A stretch of DNA of 64,000 nt from Streptococcus ferus DSM 20646. Its GTDB lineage: Bacteria > Bacillota > Bacilli > Lactobacillales > Streptococcaceae. This document shows, piece by piece, positions 56,949-64,000 of this stretch. The translations under genes and the position numbers were made by a program. Below the pieces are notes generated by a model that saw only the letters and a list, made by a program, of their open reading frames with translations, was not told the DNA's origin and did no database searches. The DNA lies in assembly GCF_000372425.1 (NCBI RefSeq), contig NZ_AQVD01000004.1:622-64621 (forward strand), read 5' to 3'. Position 1 is the first letter of the stretch; the number at the start of each line of letters is the position of its first letter.

Positions 56949-56972
56949 AAAGCGGCAAAAATGCCGCTTTTA
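56947..56972. terminator. Bidirectional terminator after the DUF1697 gene
   Basis: AAAAGCGGCA/TGCCGCTTTT stem with a four-base loop. Confidence 0.85.
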
Positions 56973-57404
56973 TAATCTTTTTTTCATATGGATATGTTGG
57001 ATACCAGCCTCTTCAAAGAGATCTCCAAAGCTACTGTAACCTAATTTTTGATAAAAGGTCTGAGCGCTTACTTGTGCGTGCAGACTAATCTCTTCATAGC
57101 CTAATTCTTTGGCGAACTGACTCGCTTCCTTTAATAGCTGGCTTCCAAGTGCCTGTCCTTGGTAATCAGGAAGAACAGCCATTCGTTGAAGGAGAACTTG
57201 TCGGTCGTTTTGAGGCAGAAGCCGACAGGTAGCCAGAGGCCTGTCCTGATCGTCATAAAGAACAAAATGGATGCAGAGAGCTTCGTTTTCGTCAATTTCA
57301 ATTCTTAGGGGCACACCTTGGCCTTCGACAAAGACGAGATGCCGAATTTTGAGGGCATCCAGGTAGACCGGAGATAAGGTATCGCGTGTATGTCTAATCA
57401 TCAT
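56970..57404 (-). CDS. GNAT family N-acetyltransferase
   Basis: A GNAT protein of about 144 residues starting at ATG 57404 (an adjacent ATG lies at 57401). The acetyl-CoA loop is VLPDYQGQALGSQLL, followed by SAQTFYQKLGYSS. The family includes ElaA-like members that acetylate small molecules or proteins. The in-frame GTG at 57437 lies within the promoter. Initiation next to the predicted transcription start suggests a leaderless message. Confidence 0.88.
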   Translation of the reverse strand: MMIRHTRDTLSPVYLDALKIRHLVFVEGQGVPLRIEIDENEALCIHFVLYDDQDRPLATCRLLPQNDRQVLLQRMAVLPDYQGQALGSQLLKEASQFAKELGYEEISLHAQVSAQTFYQKLGYSSFGDLFEEAGIQHIHMKKRL

Positions 57405-57410
57405 AAGTCT

Positions 57411-57439
57411 ATTGTATCTAAAATGAACAGCTTTCACAA
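57411..57439 (-). promoter_or_regulatory. Promoter of the GNAT gene, abutting the start codon
   Basis: On the minus strand TTGTGA (57439-57434), a 17-base spacer and TACAAT (57416-57411). The expected start point is at 57404-57405, the first base of the ATG. No Shine-Dalgarno sequence precedes it. Confidence 0.65.
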
Positions 57440-57451
57440 GTTCAGAGAATC

Positions 57452-57484
57452 AAAAAGAACTTTGCCTCAGGCAAAGTTCTTTTT
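57452..57484 (-). terminator. pfl terminator
   Basis: Perfect 15-bp stem AAAAAGAACTTTGCC/GGCAAAGTTCTTTTT with a TCA loop. Confidence 0.9.
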
Positions 57485-57492
57485 AATCAGCA

Positions 57493-59820
57493 TTAGTTGC
57501 CAGATAATTCACGCGCTGCATCATCCATTGAAAGGACTTCGTGGAAGACACGCTGTGTTAATTCAGTCTTTTGTTCTGGTGTCAGATACTTGGTATTGAC
57601 GCAGTAACCAGAGATACGAACGATAACATCTTCACCACTCATGATCTTATCGTAAACATCTTGCAGGTTCATGACGTTCAAGTTAACGTGCTGACCGCCA
57701 CCTTCAAAGTAACCGTCAAGAATGGTAACCAAGTTGGTTACTTGTTCATCAAAGGTTTTACCGAGGGCTTTTGGCGATACTTGAGTTGTCAATGAGATAC
57801 CATCAGCGGCGTAAGAGAAGTCAAGGCTTGCAAGAGAGTTAAGGTTTTGCAGCCAGCCACCTTTAGCCTTGTTAGATGGATTAGCACCTGGAGAGAAGAA
57901 TTCCAGCTTAGACAAGTTTACAGAACCATCTTCGTTGAGGTAAACCCCTTTATGGACTGGAGAGTTACCAGTTTGTTTAGAGTAGGCAACGTTTGATGTG
58001 ATGGTAAGCAGTGATACAGTTGCTTCAGCGTTCTTGTAGAGCTTGTGGCTGCGAAGACGAGTGGTATAAGCTTCAATCAACCATTCCGCTAACTCATTTG
58101 AACGAGGGTCATCTTCACCCCAACGAGGGTAGTCACCGATAGTTTCATAGTCATAAATGTAGCCAGTTTCATCGCGAAGCGGTTTAACAGTAGCGTACTT
58201 GATTGCTGATAGTGTATCTACTGTGTTAGCAAATCCACAGATACCGAATCCCATATTAGCACGCTGACGAGTTGGTAAGAAGGCCATTTGAACAGCTTCA
58301 TAGTTGTACTTGTCAGTCATGTAGTGGATAATGTTGAGGGCGTCAACGTAAGTATCTGTCAACCAGTCAAGAGATTTTTCAAAGTTAGCTTTAACTGATT
58401 CAAATTCAAGCACTTCATCACGGATTGGATCAATGTCAAAGACCTTGTAATCTTTATGGACATCATCGTAGCCACCGTTAAGACCTGTTAAGAGGGCCTT
58501 GAGGACATTTACACGTGCACCGAAGTACTGGATGTTGTGACGTTGTTCTTCATTTTCAGGGTCAAGCGGTGATACACAGCATGAGATACAAGACATTTCA
58601 CCGTAACCGTCTTTAGCCATTGTGGTCACGCCTTCATACTGGATAGAAGAATGTTTGTGACTCATTGTCATACAGTAGCGACGGAAAGCATAAGGCAATT
58701 TGTCAGTCCAAAGCACTGTTAGGTTAGGCTCTGGTGCATTACCGATATTGTCAAGTGTGTTCAAGAAACGGTAGTCCATCTTAGTCACACGGTGACGGCC
58801 GTCAGCCCCCATACCAGCCATAGAAGTTGTGATGAAAGTAGGGTCACCTGAATACAGCTGGTCGTAAGCTTTGGTACGAGCAAACTTAACAGTACGAAGT
58901 TTCATCACGAAATCGTCAATAAATTCTTGGATTTCAGACTCTGTAAAGGTACCGCGGGCAAGGTCACGTTCGGCAAAGATGTCAAGCACAATTGGCACAC
59001 GTCCAAGAGATGTTGCAGCACCATTGATCACACGGCAGACAGCCATGAAAGCAATGTTTGTCCACTGGATTGCTTCTTTAACGTTGAAAGCAGGGCGGCG
59101 AACGTCAACACCGTACAAATCACCAAGTTTAACAACTTCACCCAATGCTTGGTACTGTAAGTTCACTTCTTCACGAAGACGGATAGACTCCTCATCAATT
59201 TCAGTGATGGCATTCCAGTCGTTCACTTTTTCCTGCATCAGGTAGTCAGCTCCATAAAGCGCCAAACGTGTGTAAACCCCGATGATACGTCCGCGAGAGT
59301 AAGCATCTGGTAGGCCAGTTACAGTATGTGCGTGACGGGCACGACGGATATTTGATGTATAGGCGCGGAAGATACCGTCATTAACAGTTGTTACATATTT
59401 GGTGAAGATTTCATGCAATTCAGGACTTACTTCATAACCATTTTCTTTCAAAGTTGTTTCTGCCATGCGGATGCCGCCTTTTGGCATGAAGTTCAGCTTG
59501 AAGAGCTCGTCATTTTGAATACCGAAAATCAGCTCATTGTCTTTGTCGATGTAACCTGCTGGAATATCAGCGATAGAGGTTGCACGGTCAGTATCCATTG
59601 GGAAGCGTGTTGCTTCATAATGTGCTTTGGTTTCTTCAACAATTTTTTTGATGTGCAGTGAGCGTTCTGTAGGACCGGCAAGGAAACTTTCATCTCCGTC
59701 ATAGGGAGTGTAGTTGGCTTGAACAAAGCGCGAAACGCTTGCCTTTTCTTTCCAGTCAGTTCCCTTAAAGCCTTCCCAAGCTTTTTCAAAAACGTCAGTG
59801 TTAGTCTTTACAGTTGCCAT
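57493..59820 (-). CDS. pfl: Pyruvate formate-lyase
   Basis: A 775-residue glycyl-radical enzyme that splits pyruvate to acetyl-CoA and formate in anaerobic mixed-acid fermentation. The paired catalytic cysteines lie in [13 protein letters not shown]; the radical Gly is in [13 protein letters not shown] near the C-terminus. It starts at ATG 59820 behind TAGGAGAA. The activating enzyme gene is not in the window. A cre-like site overlaps its promoter. Confidence 0.97.
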   Translation of the reverse strand: MATVKTNTDVFEKAWEGFKGTDWKEKASVSRFVQANYTPYDGDESFLAGPTERSLHIKKIVEETKAHYEATRFPMDTDRATSIADIPAGYIDKDNELIFGIQNDELFKLNFMPKGGIRMAETTLKENGYEVSPELHEIFTKYVTTVNDGIFRAYTSNIRRARHAHTVTGLPDAYSRGRIIGVYTRLALYGADYLMQEKVNDWNAITEIDEESIRLREEVNLQYQALGEVVKLGDLYGVDVRRPAFNVKEAIQWTNIAFMAVCRVINGAATSLGRVPIVLDIFAERDLARGTFTESEIQEFIDDFVMKLRTVKFARTKAYDQLYSGDPTFITTSMAGMGADGRHRVTKMDYRFLNTLDNIGNAPEPNLTVLWTDKLPYAFRRYCMTMSHKHSSIQYEGVTTMAKDGYGEMSCISCCVSPLDPENEEQRHNIQYFGARVNVLKALLTGLNGGYDDVHKDYKVFDIDPIRDEVLEFESVKANFEKSLDWLTDTYVDALNIIHYMTDKYNYEAVQMAFLPTRQRANMGFGICGFANTVDTLSAIKYATVKPLRDETGYIYDYETIGDYPRWGEDDPRSNELAEWLIEAYTTRLRSHKLYKNAEATVSLLTITSNVAYSKQTGNSPVHKGVYLNEDGSVNLSKLEFFSPGANPSNKAKGGWLQNLNSLASLDFSYAADGISLTTQVSPKALGKTFDEQVTNLVTILDGYFEGGGQHVNLNVMNLQDVYDKIMSGEDVIVRISGYCVNTKYLTPEQKTELTQRVFHEVLSMDDAARELSGN

Positions 59821-59869
59821 AGTTTTCTCCTAATTCTAGTAACAGCGCATCTGTTACATTTACAAGTTC

Positions 59870-59898
59870 ATTCTATCACATAGTAAACGGTTTCACAA
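59870..59898 (-). promoter_or_regulatory. pfl promoter with embedded cre-like site
   Basis: On the minus strand TTGTGA (59898-59893), 17 bases, TAGAAT (59875-59870). Within the spacer, plus-strand AGTAAACGGTTTCA (59882-59895) matches the cre consensus at 13 of 14 positions. The TTGTGA end also resembles a Rex half-site. A GTAACAG/CTGTTAC hairpin (59839-59857) lies in the leader. Confidence 0.7.
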
Positions 59899-60023
59899 AC
59901 AAAAATCTTGACATTTTTGAATTTCTTTTGTAGTACAGTTTCTTAAAAGACTCCTAACTGTAGTATAAATATTTCCATTGGTAGAAAGGTCGGTAAGAGT
60001 GTATAATAAAAGCGGAGGTTCCT

Positions 60024-61118
60024 ATGTTAATTTTTCCGCTGTTCAATGACACCAGTCGAAAAATAATCCATATTGATATGGATGCTTTTTTTGCTGCGGT
60101 TGAAGAGCGGGATAATCCAAAATTAAGAGGGAAACCAGTCGTTATTGGAGCTGACCCCAGACAGACAGGGGGTCGGGGAGTTGTCTCAACAGCCAATTAT
60201 GAGGCTAGAAAATTTGGTATCCATTCTGCGATGAGTTCCAAAGAAGCTTATGAACGCTGTCCGCAGGCGGTTTTTATCAGAGGGAATCATACCAAATACC
60301 GAGAAATCGGCCGTCATATTCGAAGCATCTTCCGTCGCTATACCGATTTGGTGGAGCCTATGAGTATTGATGAAGCCTATTTAGATGTGACTGAAAATAA
60401 ACTAGGTCTCACATCAGCTGTTAAAATAGCAAGACTGATTCAGCGGGATATCTGGCAGGAGTTGGAATTGACCTGCTCAGCAGGCGTGTCTTATAACAAA
60501 TTCTTGGCAAAATTAGCCAGTGATTTTGAAAAACCCCGAGGGCTGACCTTGGTTTTGCCAGAGGAGGCGGAACCGTTTTTAGCCCAGCTGCCGATTGAAA
60601 AATTCCATGGGGTCGGCAAAAAATCAGTTGAGCGCCTGCATGAAATGGGGATATTCACAGGAAAAGATTTGCAGGAACAATCGGAAATGTTTCTGATTGA
60701 TCGGTTTGGACGCTTTGGCTTTGACCTCTATCGCAAGGCGCGGGGAATCAGTAATTCTCCTGTCAAGACAGATCGCATTCGAAAATCAATCGGCAATGAG
60801 CGTACCTATTCCAAACTGCTGTATGATGAAGAAGACATCAAGGCAGAAATTTCAAAGAACGCTCAGCGAGTGGCAAAAACCCTGAAAGAAAATGAACGTC
60901 AGGGGAAAACAATTGTTCTCAAGGTTCGCTACTCTGATTTTTCCACTCTGACGAAGCGAGTGACTCTGGATCAGGCGACGCAGGACTTTGATGTGATTGA
61001 AAACCACGCTCTGCTCATTTTTGACAGTCTCCCTGAAAATCTATCCGGCATTCGTCTGCTGGGGGTTACCGTGACAGGATTGGAAGAAGAGGGCAAGCAA
61101 ACCAGACTTTTTGACTAG
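60024..61118 (+). CDS. dinB: DNA polymerase IV
   Basis: A 364-residue Y-family polymerase that copies past damaged bases. [19 protein letters not shown] holds the first catalytic Asp and [10 protein letters not shown] the Asp-Glu pair. The C-terminal little-finger domain is complete. It starts at ATG 60024 behind AGCGGAGG; promoter TTGGTA (59978-59983), 18 bases, TATAAT (60002-60007). In streptococci dinB is typically next to pfl, as here. Confidence 0.96.
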   Translation: MLIFPLFNDTSRKIIHIDMDAFFAAVEERDNPKLRGKPVVIGADPRQTGGRGVVSTANYEARKFGIHSAMSSKEAYERCPQAVFIRGNHTKYREIGRHIRSIFRRYTDLVEPMSIDEAYLDVTENKLGLTSAVKIARLIQRDIWQELELTCSAGVSYNKFLAKLASDFEKPRGLTLVLPEEAEPFLAQLPIEKFHGVGKKSVERLHEMGIFTGKDLQEQSEMFLIDRFGRFGFDLYRKARGISNSPVKTDRIRKSIGNERTYSKLLYDEEDIKAEISKNAQRVAKTLKENERQGKTIVLKVRYSDFSTLTKRVTLDQATQDFDVIENHALLIFDSLPENLSGIRLLGVTVTGLEEEGKQTRLFD

Positions 61119-61133
61119 ACGGATATGGGGCAA

Positions 61134-61170
61134 CTAAAAAAGGCAGGACAAATCCAGCTGCCTTTTTTAG
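61134..61170. terminator. Bidirectional terminator after dinB
   Basis: Perfect 13-bp stem CTAAAAAAGGCAG/CTGCCTTTTTTAG; it overlaps the stop codon of the convergent gene. Confidence 0.85.
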
Positions 61171-61640
61171 TTTTGATTAGATAAGGTTTTAATCTGCTGC
61201 AATGCAAAGAAGAATAAAAAGATGAAAATCGCTTGAAAACCAATCTGCAAGAGAATACCAGACATTGACGTTGATGCAATGAAGGTATAGATAACGCTGG
61301 CAGTTGCTAAGACAATTCCAATATAGTAAGGAAGAGGGGTAGGCAACTTTTCCTTTTTAAGACGAGAAAGGTTGATAAAACAAAAAACAGCAATGATGAT
61401 ATTGGCAATTATGCCGATAATGACAATCGCAATTGCAACACCGGTGACACTCTCTTTGAGAACATCGATTTGCTGGCTGGTCATCTGCAAAGCATCCGTA
61501 TTACCGCTATCAATCATACTTCGGATAGCAAATAAACCAGGCAGGCTGATCAAGCCGAGACCAGCGAAAATAATATTAAAAATCGCAATCGCCAAAGTTG
61601 TTGTTTTTAGAGTTTGGCGAACTTTTTCATATGAAACCAT
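61167..61640 (-). CDS. Small four-helix membrane protein of unknown function
   Basis: A 157-residue protein with four hydrophobic helices and a Gln/Ser-rich loop between the first and second. No family was recognised. It begins at ATG 61640 behind AGGAGG and ends inside the terminator shared with dinB. It lies between dinB and recD2 but has no evident link with repair. Confidence 0.75.
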   Translation of the reverse strand: MVSYEKVRQTLKTTTLAIAIFNIIFAGLGLISLPGLFAIRSMIDSGNTDALQMTSQQIDVLKESVTGVAIAIVIIGIIANIIIAVFCFINLSRLKKEKLPTPLPYYIGIVLATASVIYTFIASTSMSGILLQIGFQAIFIFLFFFALQQIKTLSNQN

Positions 61641-61739
61641 AAAACCTCCTTTTGAATGAACATCTCATTCTTGACGCTTATTTTACCATAAAATCTTTCT
61701 TTTTAAAATAGGTATTTGCGAGCAGCAGACAAGTCGGAA

Positions 61740-64000
61740 TTAATGCTTAAAGAAGCTGTCAATATCGTCTTGGCTGATACCAATCATAGGGTCAATGGTT
61801 AAGAGGTTATCAGGACTCAGCCGATAAGTTTGGGGTTGTTTTTCTGCGGGGGCAAAGACTGTGTCAGTTTCCGCTTCCACTTGAGGCTCGCCCTGCCTGA
61901 AGCGTTCAACGAGATAAGTATGGCGTTTGGCACCTTCGTTTTGAACGGCGTATTCAAAGGCCTGAATGTCCCCTAGCAGAATCAGTTTGCTTTTTGAGCG
62001 GGTAATGGCAGTGTAGATTAGATTTCGCTGAAGCAGGCGCCCACTTTGTCGGGTAATGGGTAAAATCACCACCTGAAATTCACTCCCTTGTGCTTTGTGA
62101 ATACTGATGGCGTAGGCCAGTTTGATCTTATGCCACTCATTTCGCGGATAGAGCACCTCCGTTCCGTCGAAGGTGATAAGCAGTTCGTCTTGCTTAGAAT
62201 CGGAATACTTGGCAGGAATCAGATCAGTAATATAGCCGATATCGCCATTAAAAACATTGAGCTCGGCCTCATTAACCAGATGAAGAACCTTGTCCCCCTG
62301 ACGATAGCGTGTATCGCTGAATTGAAATTCGAGTTGGTTCTGAAGTGGATTGATTAGCTCCTGCATGAGTGAATTGAGGTTGTCAATCCCAGCCTGTCCC
62401 CGATACATGGGAGCTAAAATCTGCACCTGATGAGCCTTGATGCCGCTTTTTAAAGCGGATGAGACAATTTTGGCCACCATTTGCGGGATATGGTCAGTCT
62501 GAGCTTCAAAATAAGAGCGGTCAGGCTTTTTAGTGGTAAAATCAGCTGGCAGGTTACCCTGTCGGATTTGACTGGCCAGGGTAACAATAGTGGAATCGTC
62601 TGACTGTCTGAAAATTTTTGTAAGAGCAGTCTTGGGGAGCTGTCTGATTTTCAGTAGGTCGGCCAAGACTTGGCCAGGCCCAACAGAAGGCAGCTGGTCG
62701 CTGTCTCCCACAATGATAACTTGTGTTTGTGACGAGATGGCGGAGAAGAGCTGATTGGCAAGCCAGGTATCAACCATGGAAAATTCATCTATAATAATCA
62801 GGTCACAGTCAAGGTAGTCCTCAAGGCCCTGATAGTCACTGTCACCGTTGAGACCGAGATGACGGTGAATCGTCGCACTAGGCAGTCCTGTCAGCTCATT
62901 CATCCGTCTTGCTGCGCGTCCGGTAGGAGCAGCTAGGGTAATAGGCAGGTCGTTTTGATGGAGGTCAATCTGGTGGAGGCTGGCATAAACGTCAATAATA
63001 CCATTGATAACCGTTGTTTTTCCTGTTCCTGGTCCTCCGGTCAAGATAAAGATTTTATTTAAAATCGCTTCTTTAATCGCTTCTTTTTGGCTGCTGTCAT
63101 AGGAAATCGCCAGTTTTTCTTCCAGCCGGCTAATCTCACGGTTAACCTCTTCTTCGGTTGGCCGATTTTCAAACGGGGTATCAAGAATCCGGCTCAGATG
63201 TTTTTGAATACCTTCTTCCGCATAAAAGAGGGTATTGTCAAAAATTTTAGTGTCAATATGTTGGATTTTGTCCTCGGCAAGAAGGTTGGTCAGTTCTTTG
63301 GCGACGAGGTCGGCTTCTAACTCGACCTGTCTTGCTTCTTCGAGTAAGTGAATGGCCTTGTCCAAAAGTTCTTTGGCCTCAATATAAGTATCCCCTTGAT
63401 CAAGAGAATTTTCTAAAAGACTGTGAACCAGAGCAGCCCGAAAGCGTTCAGGAGAGTCGCTTGTAATCCCCGTTTTTTCCGCCAGCTTGTCGGCCACCTT
63501 AAAGCCAATCCCTTGAATATCCTCAACCAGACGATAAGGATTTTCGGCAATAACCTGCAAACTTTCTTCTTTATAGTAATCAAAAACTAAAAAGGCTAGT
63601 CGGTTGCTGAGGCCATATTCTGCGAGTTTGGACAAAATCTGCTCGGTACCATAATGAAGCCGCAGTCTAGTCAAAAAGGCCTCTTTTTTCGGCGGGCTCA
63701 GCCCAGTGATACTGTTCAGTTTATCAGGATCTTCTAGAATGCTGTCAATAGGGTTTTCACCATAAAGCTGGACAATTTTTTCCGCCGTCTTCAGACCAAT
63801 TCCCTTAAACTGATCGCTGGAAAAATACTTGATCAGACCAGAGGCTGAGGGTTTTGTCCTTTCATAGCGTTCTACCTGTAGCTGTTCACCATATTTAGGA
63901 TGCTGGGTCAGCTCACCCCAAAAGGTGTATTGTTCTCCTTCGATGATATCGCCCATAGTTCCTGTTACGATAATGTCAAAGTCATCAAAGCCACTGTCAG
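61740..64000 (-). CDS. recD2: RecD2-type ATP-dependent DNA helicase (5' end beyond window)
   Basis: An SF1B helicase; 752 residues are visible and the frame continues past the right edge (upstream residues read SGFDDFDIIVTGT before MGD). Helix-hairpin-helix repeats lie in the first third, then Walker A GGPGTGKTT, the DEFSM Walker B motif and the C-terminal motif AYAISIHKAQGSEF. The N-terminal OB-like extension marks it as RecD2, found in bacteria without RecBC partners, where it helps repair and fork stability. Confidence 0.95.
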   Translation of the reverse strand, partial: DSGFDDFDIIVTGTMGDIIEGEQYTFWGELTQHPKYGEQLQVERYERTKPSASGLIKYFSSDQFKGIGLKTAEKIVQLYGENPIDSILEDPDKLNSITGLSPPKKEAFLTRLRLHYGTEQILSKLAEYGLSNRLAFLVFDYYKEESLQVIAENPYRLVEDIQGIGFKVADKLAEKTGITSDSPERFRAALVHSLLENSLDQGDTYIEAKELLDKAIHLLEEARQVELEADLVAKELTNLLAEDKIQHIDTKIFDNTLFYAEEGIQKHLSRILDTPFENRPTEEEVNREISRLEEKLAISYDSSQKEAIKEAILNKIFILTGGPGTGKTTVINGIIDVYASLHQIDLHQNDLPITLAAPTGRAARRMNELTGLPSATIHRHLGLNGDSDYQGLEDYLDCDLIIIDEFSMVDTWLANQLFSAISSQTQVIIVGDSDQLPSVGPGQVLADLLKIRQLPKTALTKIFRQSDDSTIVTLASQIRQGNLPADFTTKKPDRSYFEAQTDHIPQMVAKIVSSALKSGIKAHQVQILAPMYRGQAGIDNLNSLMQELINPLQNQLEFQFSDTRYRQGDKVLHLVNEAELNVFNGDIGYITDLIPAKYSDSKQDELLITFDGTEVLYPRNEWHKIKLAYAISIHKAQGSEFQVVILPITRQSGRLLQRNLIYTAITRSKSKLILLGDIQAFEYAVQNEGAKRHTYLVERFRQGEPQVEAETDTVFAPAEKQPQTYRLSPDNLLTIDPMIGISQDDIDSFFKH

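Noticed and set aside
59839..59857. The GTAACAG/CTGTTAC hairpin in the pfl leader as a terminator
   Set aside because: It has a seven-base stem with no T-run on the pfl strand; it is more likely an mRNA-stabilising or minor structure.

Overview
The window is a stretch of core chromosome from a low-GC Gram-positive bacterium, almost certainly a Streptococcus and most likely of the mutans group. Support comes from the gene order (argGH, rnpA-yidC-jag, tatD-rnmV-ksgA-rsgA-rpe-thiN-rmuC-yhaM-purR-rpsL-rpsG-fusA-gap-pgk, glnRA-gltBD, rpoY-rnjA, tsaB-rimI-tsaD), the streptococcal proteins RocS, CppA, PepX and YidC1, AAGGAGG-type ribosome binding sites and sigma-A promoters, often with extended -10 elements. 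The species cannot be fixed from the sequence alone. I saw no insertion sequence, prophage or CRISPR array.

Layout. Bases 1-860 hold the tail of a run of small helical proteins of the kind found beside type VII secretion toxins. Bases 1050-3972 carry argG and argH, with ArgR-like boxes at the argG promoter and three small hairpins before argH. Bases 4005-6211 are the rnpA-yidC-jag block. Bases 6150-8925 hold an accessory ABC transporter and a LytTR regulator with a DUF3021 membrane partner, preceded by a 21-bp-phased direct repeat. rpmH, a lipid kinase and an M20 peptidase follow. Bases 11700-21184 are RNA maturation, ribosome assembly and nucleotide genes, interrupted at 13059-14713 by an accessory cassette (methyltransferase, DUF1697 gene relic, HxlR regulator, nitroreductase). 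Bases 21285-27314 hold rpsL, rpsG, fusA, gap and pgk, with structured RNA leaders and a recombination scar after pgk.

Bases 27826-36345 form the nitrogen block: a FUSC-like membrane protein, glnR-glnA with a textbook GlnR operator, and both glutamate synthase subunits. Then come a LysM-CHAP wall hydrolase with a WalR-like box, RNase J1 with RpoY, the t6A-modification genes, an AzlCD exporter, yjdF with a riboswitch-like leader, a flavoprotein, rocS and a glutathionyl-hydroquinone reductase. Two membrane proteases and a two-component system follow. Bases 50046-59898 hold ybaB, a formate/nitrite channel, pepX/glpF (divergent), cppA, a serine hydrolase, DUF1697, a GNAT protein and pfl. Three putative cre sites (pfl, formate channel, pepX/glpF) suggest shared CcpA control of mixed-acid fermentation and transport. 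The window ends with dinB, a small membrane protein and recD2, which runs off the right edge.

The most interesting signals are regulatory: the phased LytTR repeat, the yjdF leader with an anti-RBS, the long inverted repeats between rpsG and fusA, the UC-x-GAGAG-loop hairpins before argH, the duplicated pgk tail and a possibly leaderless GNAT gene.
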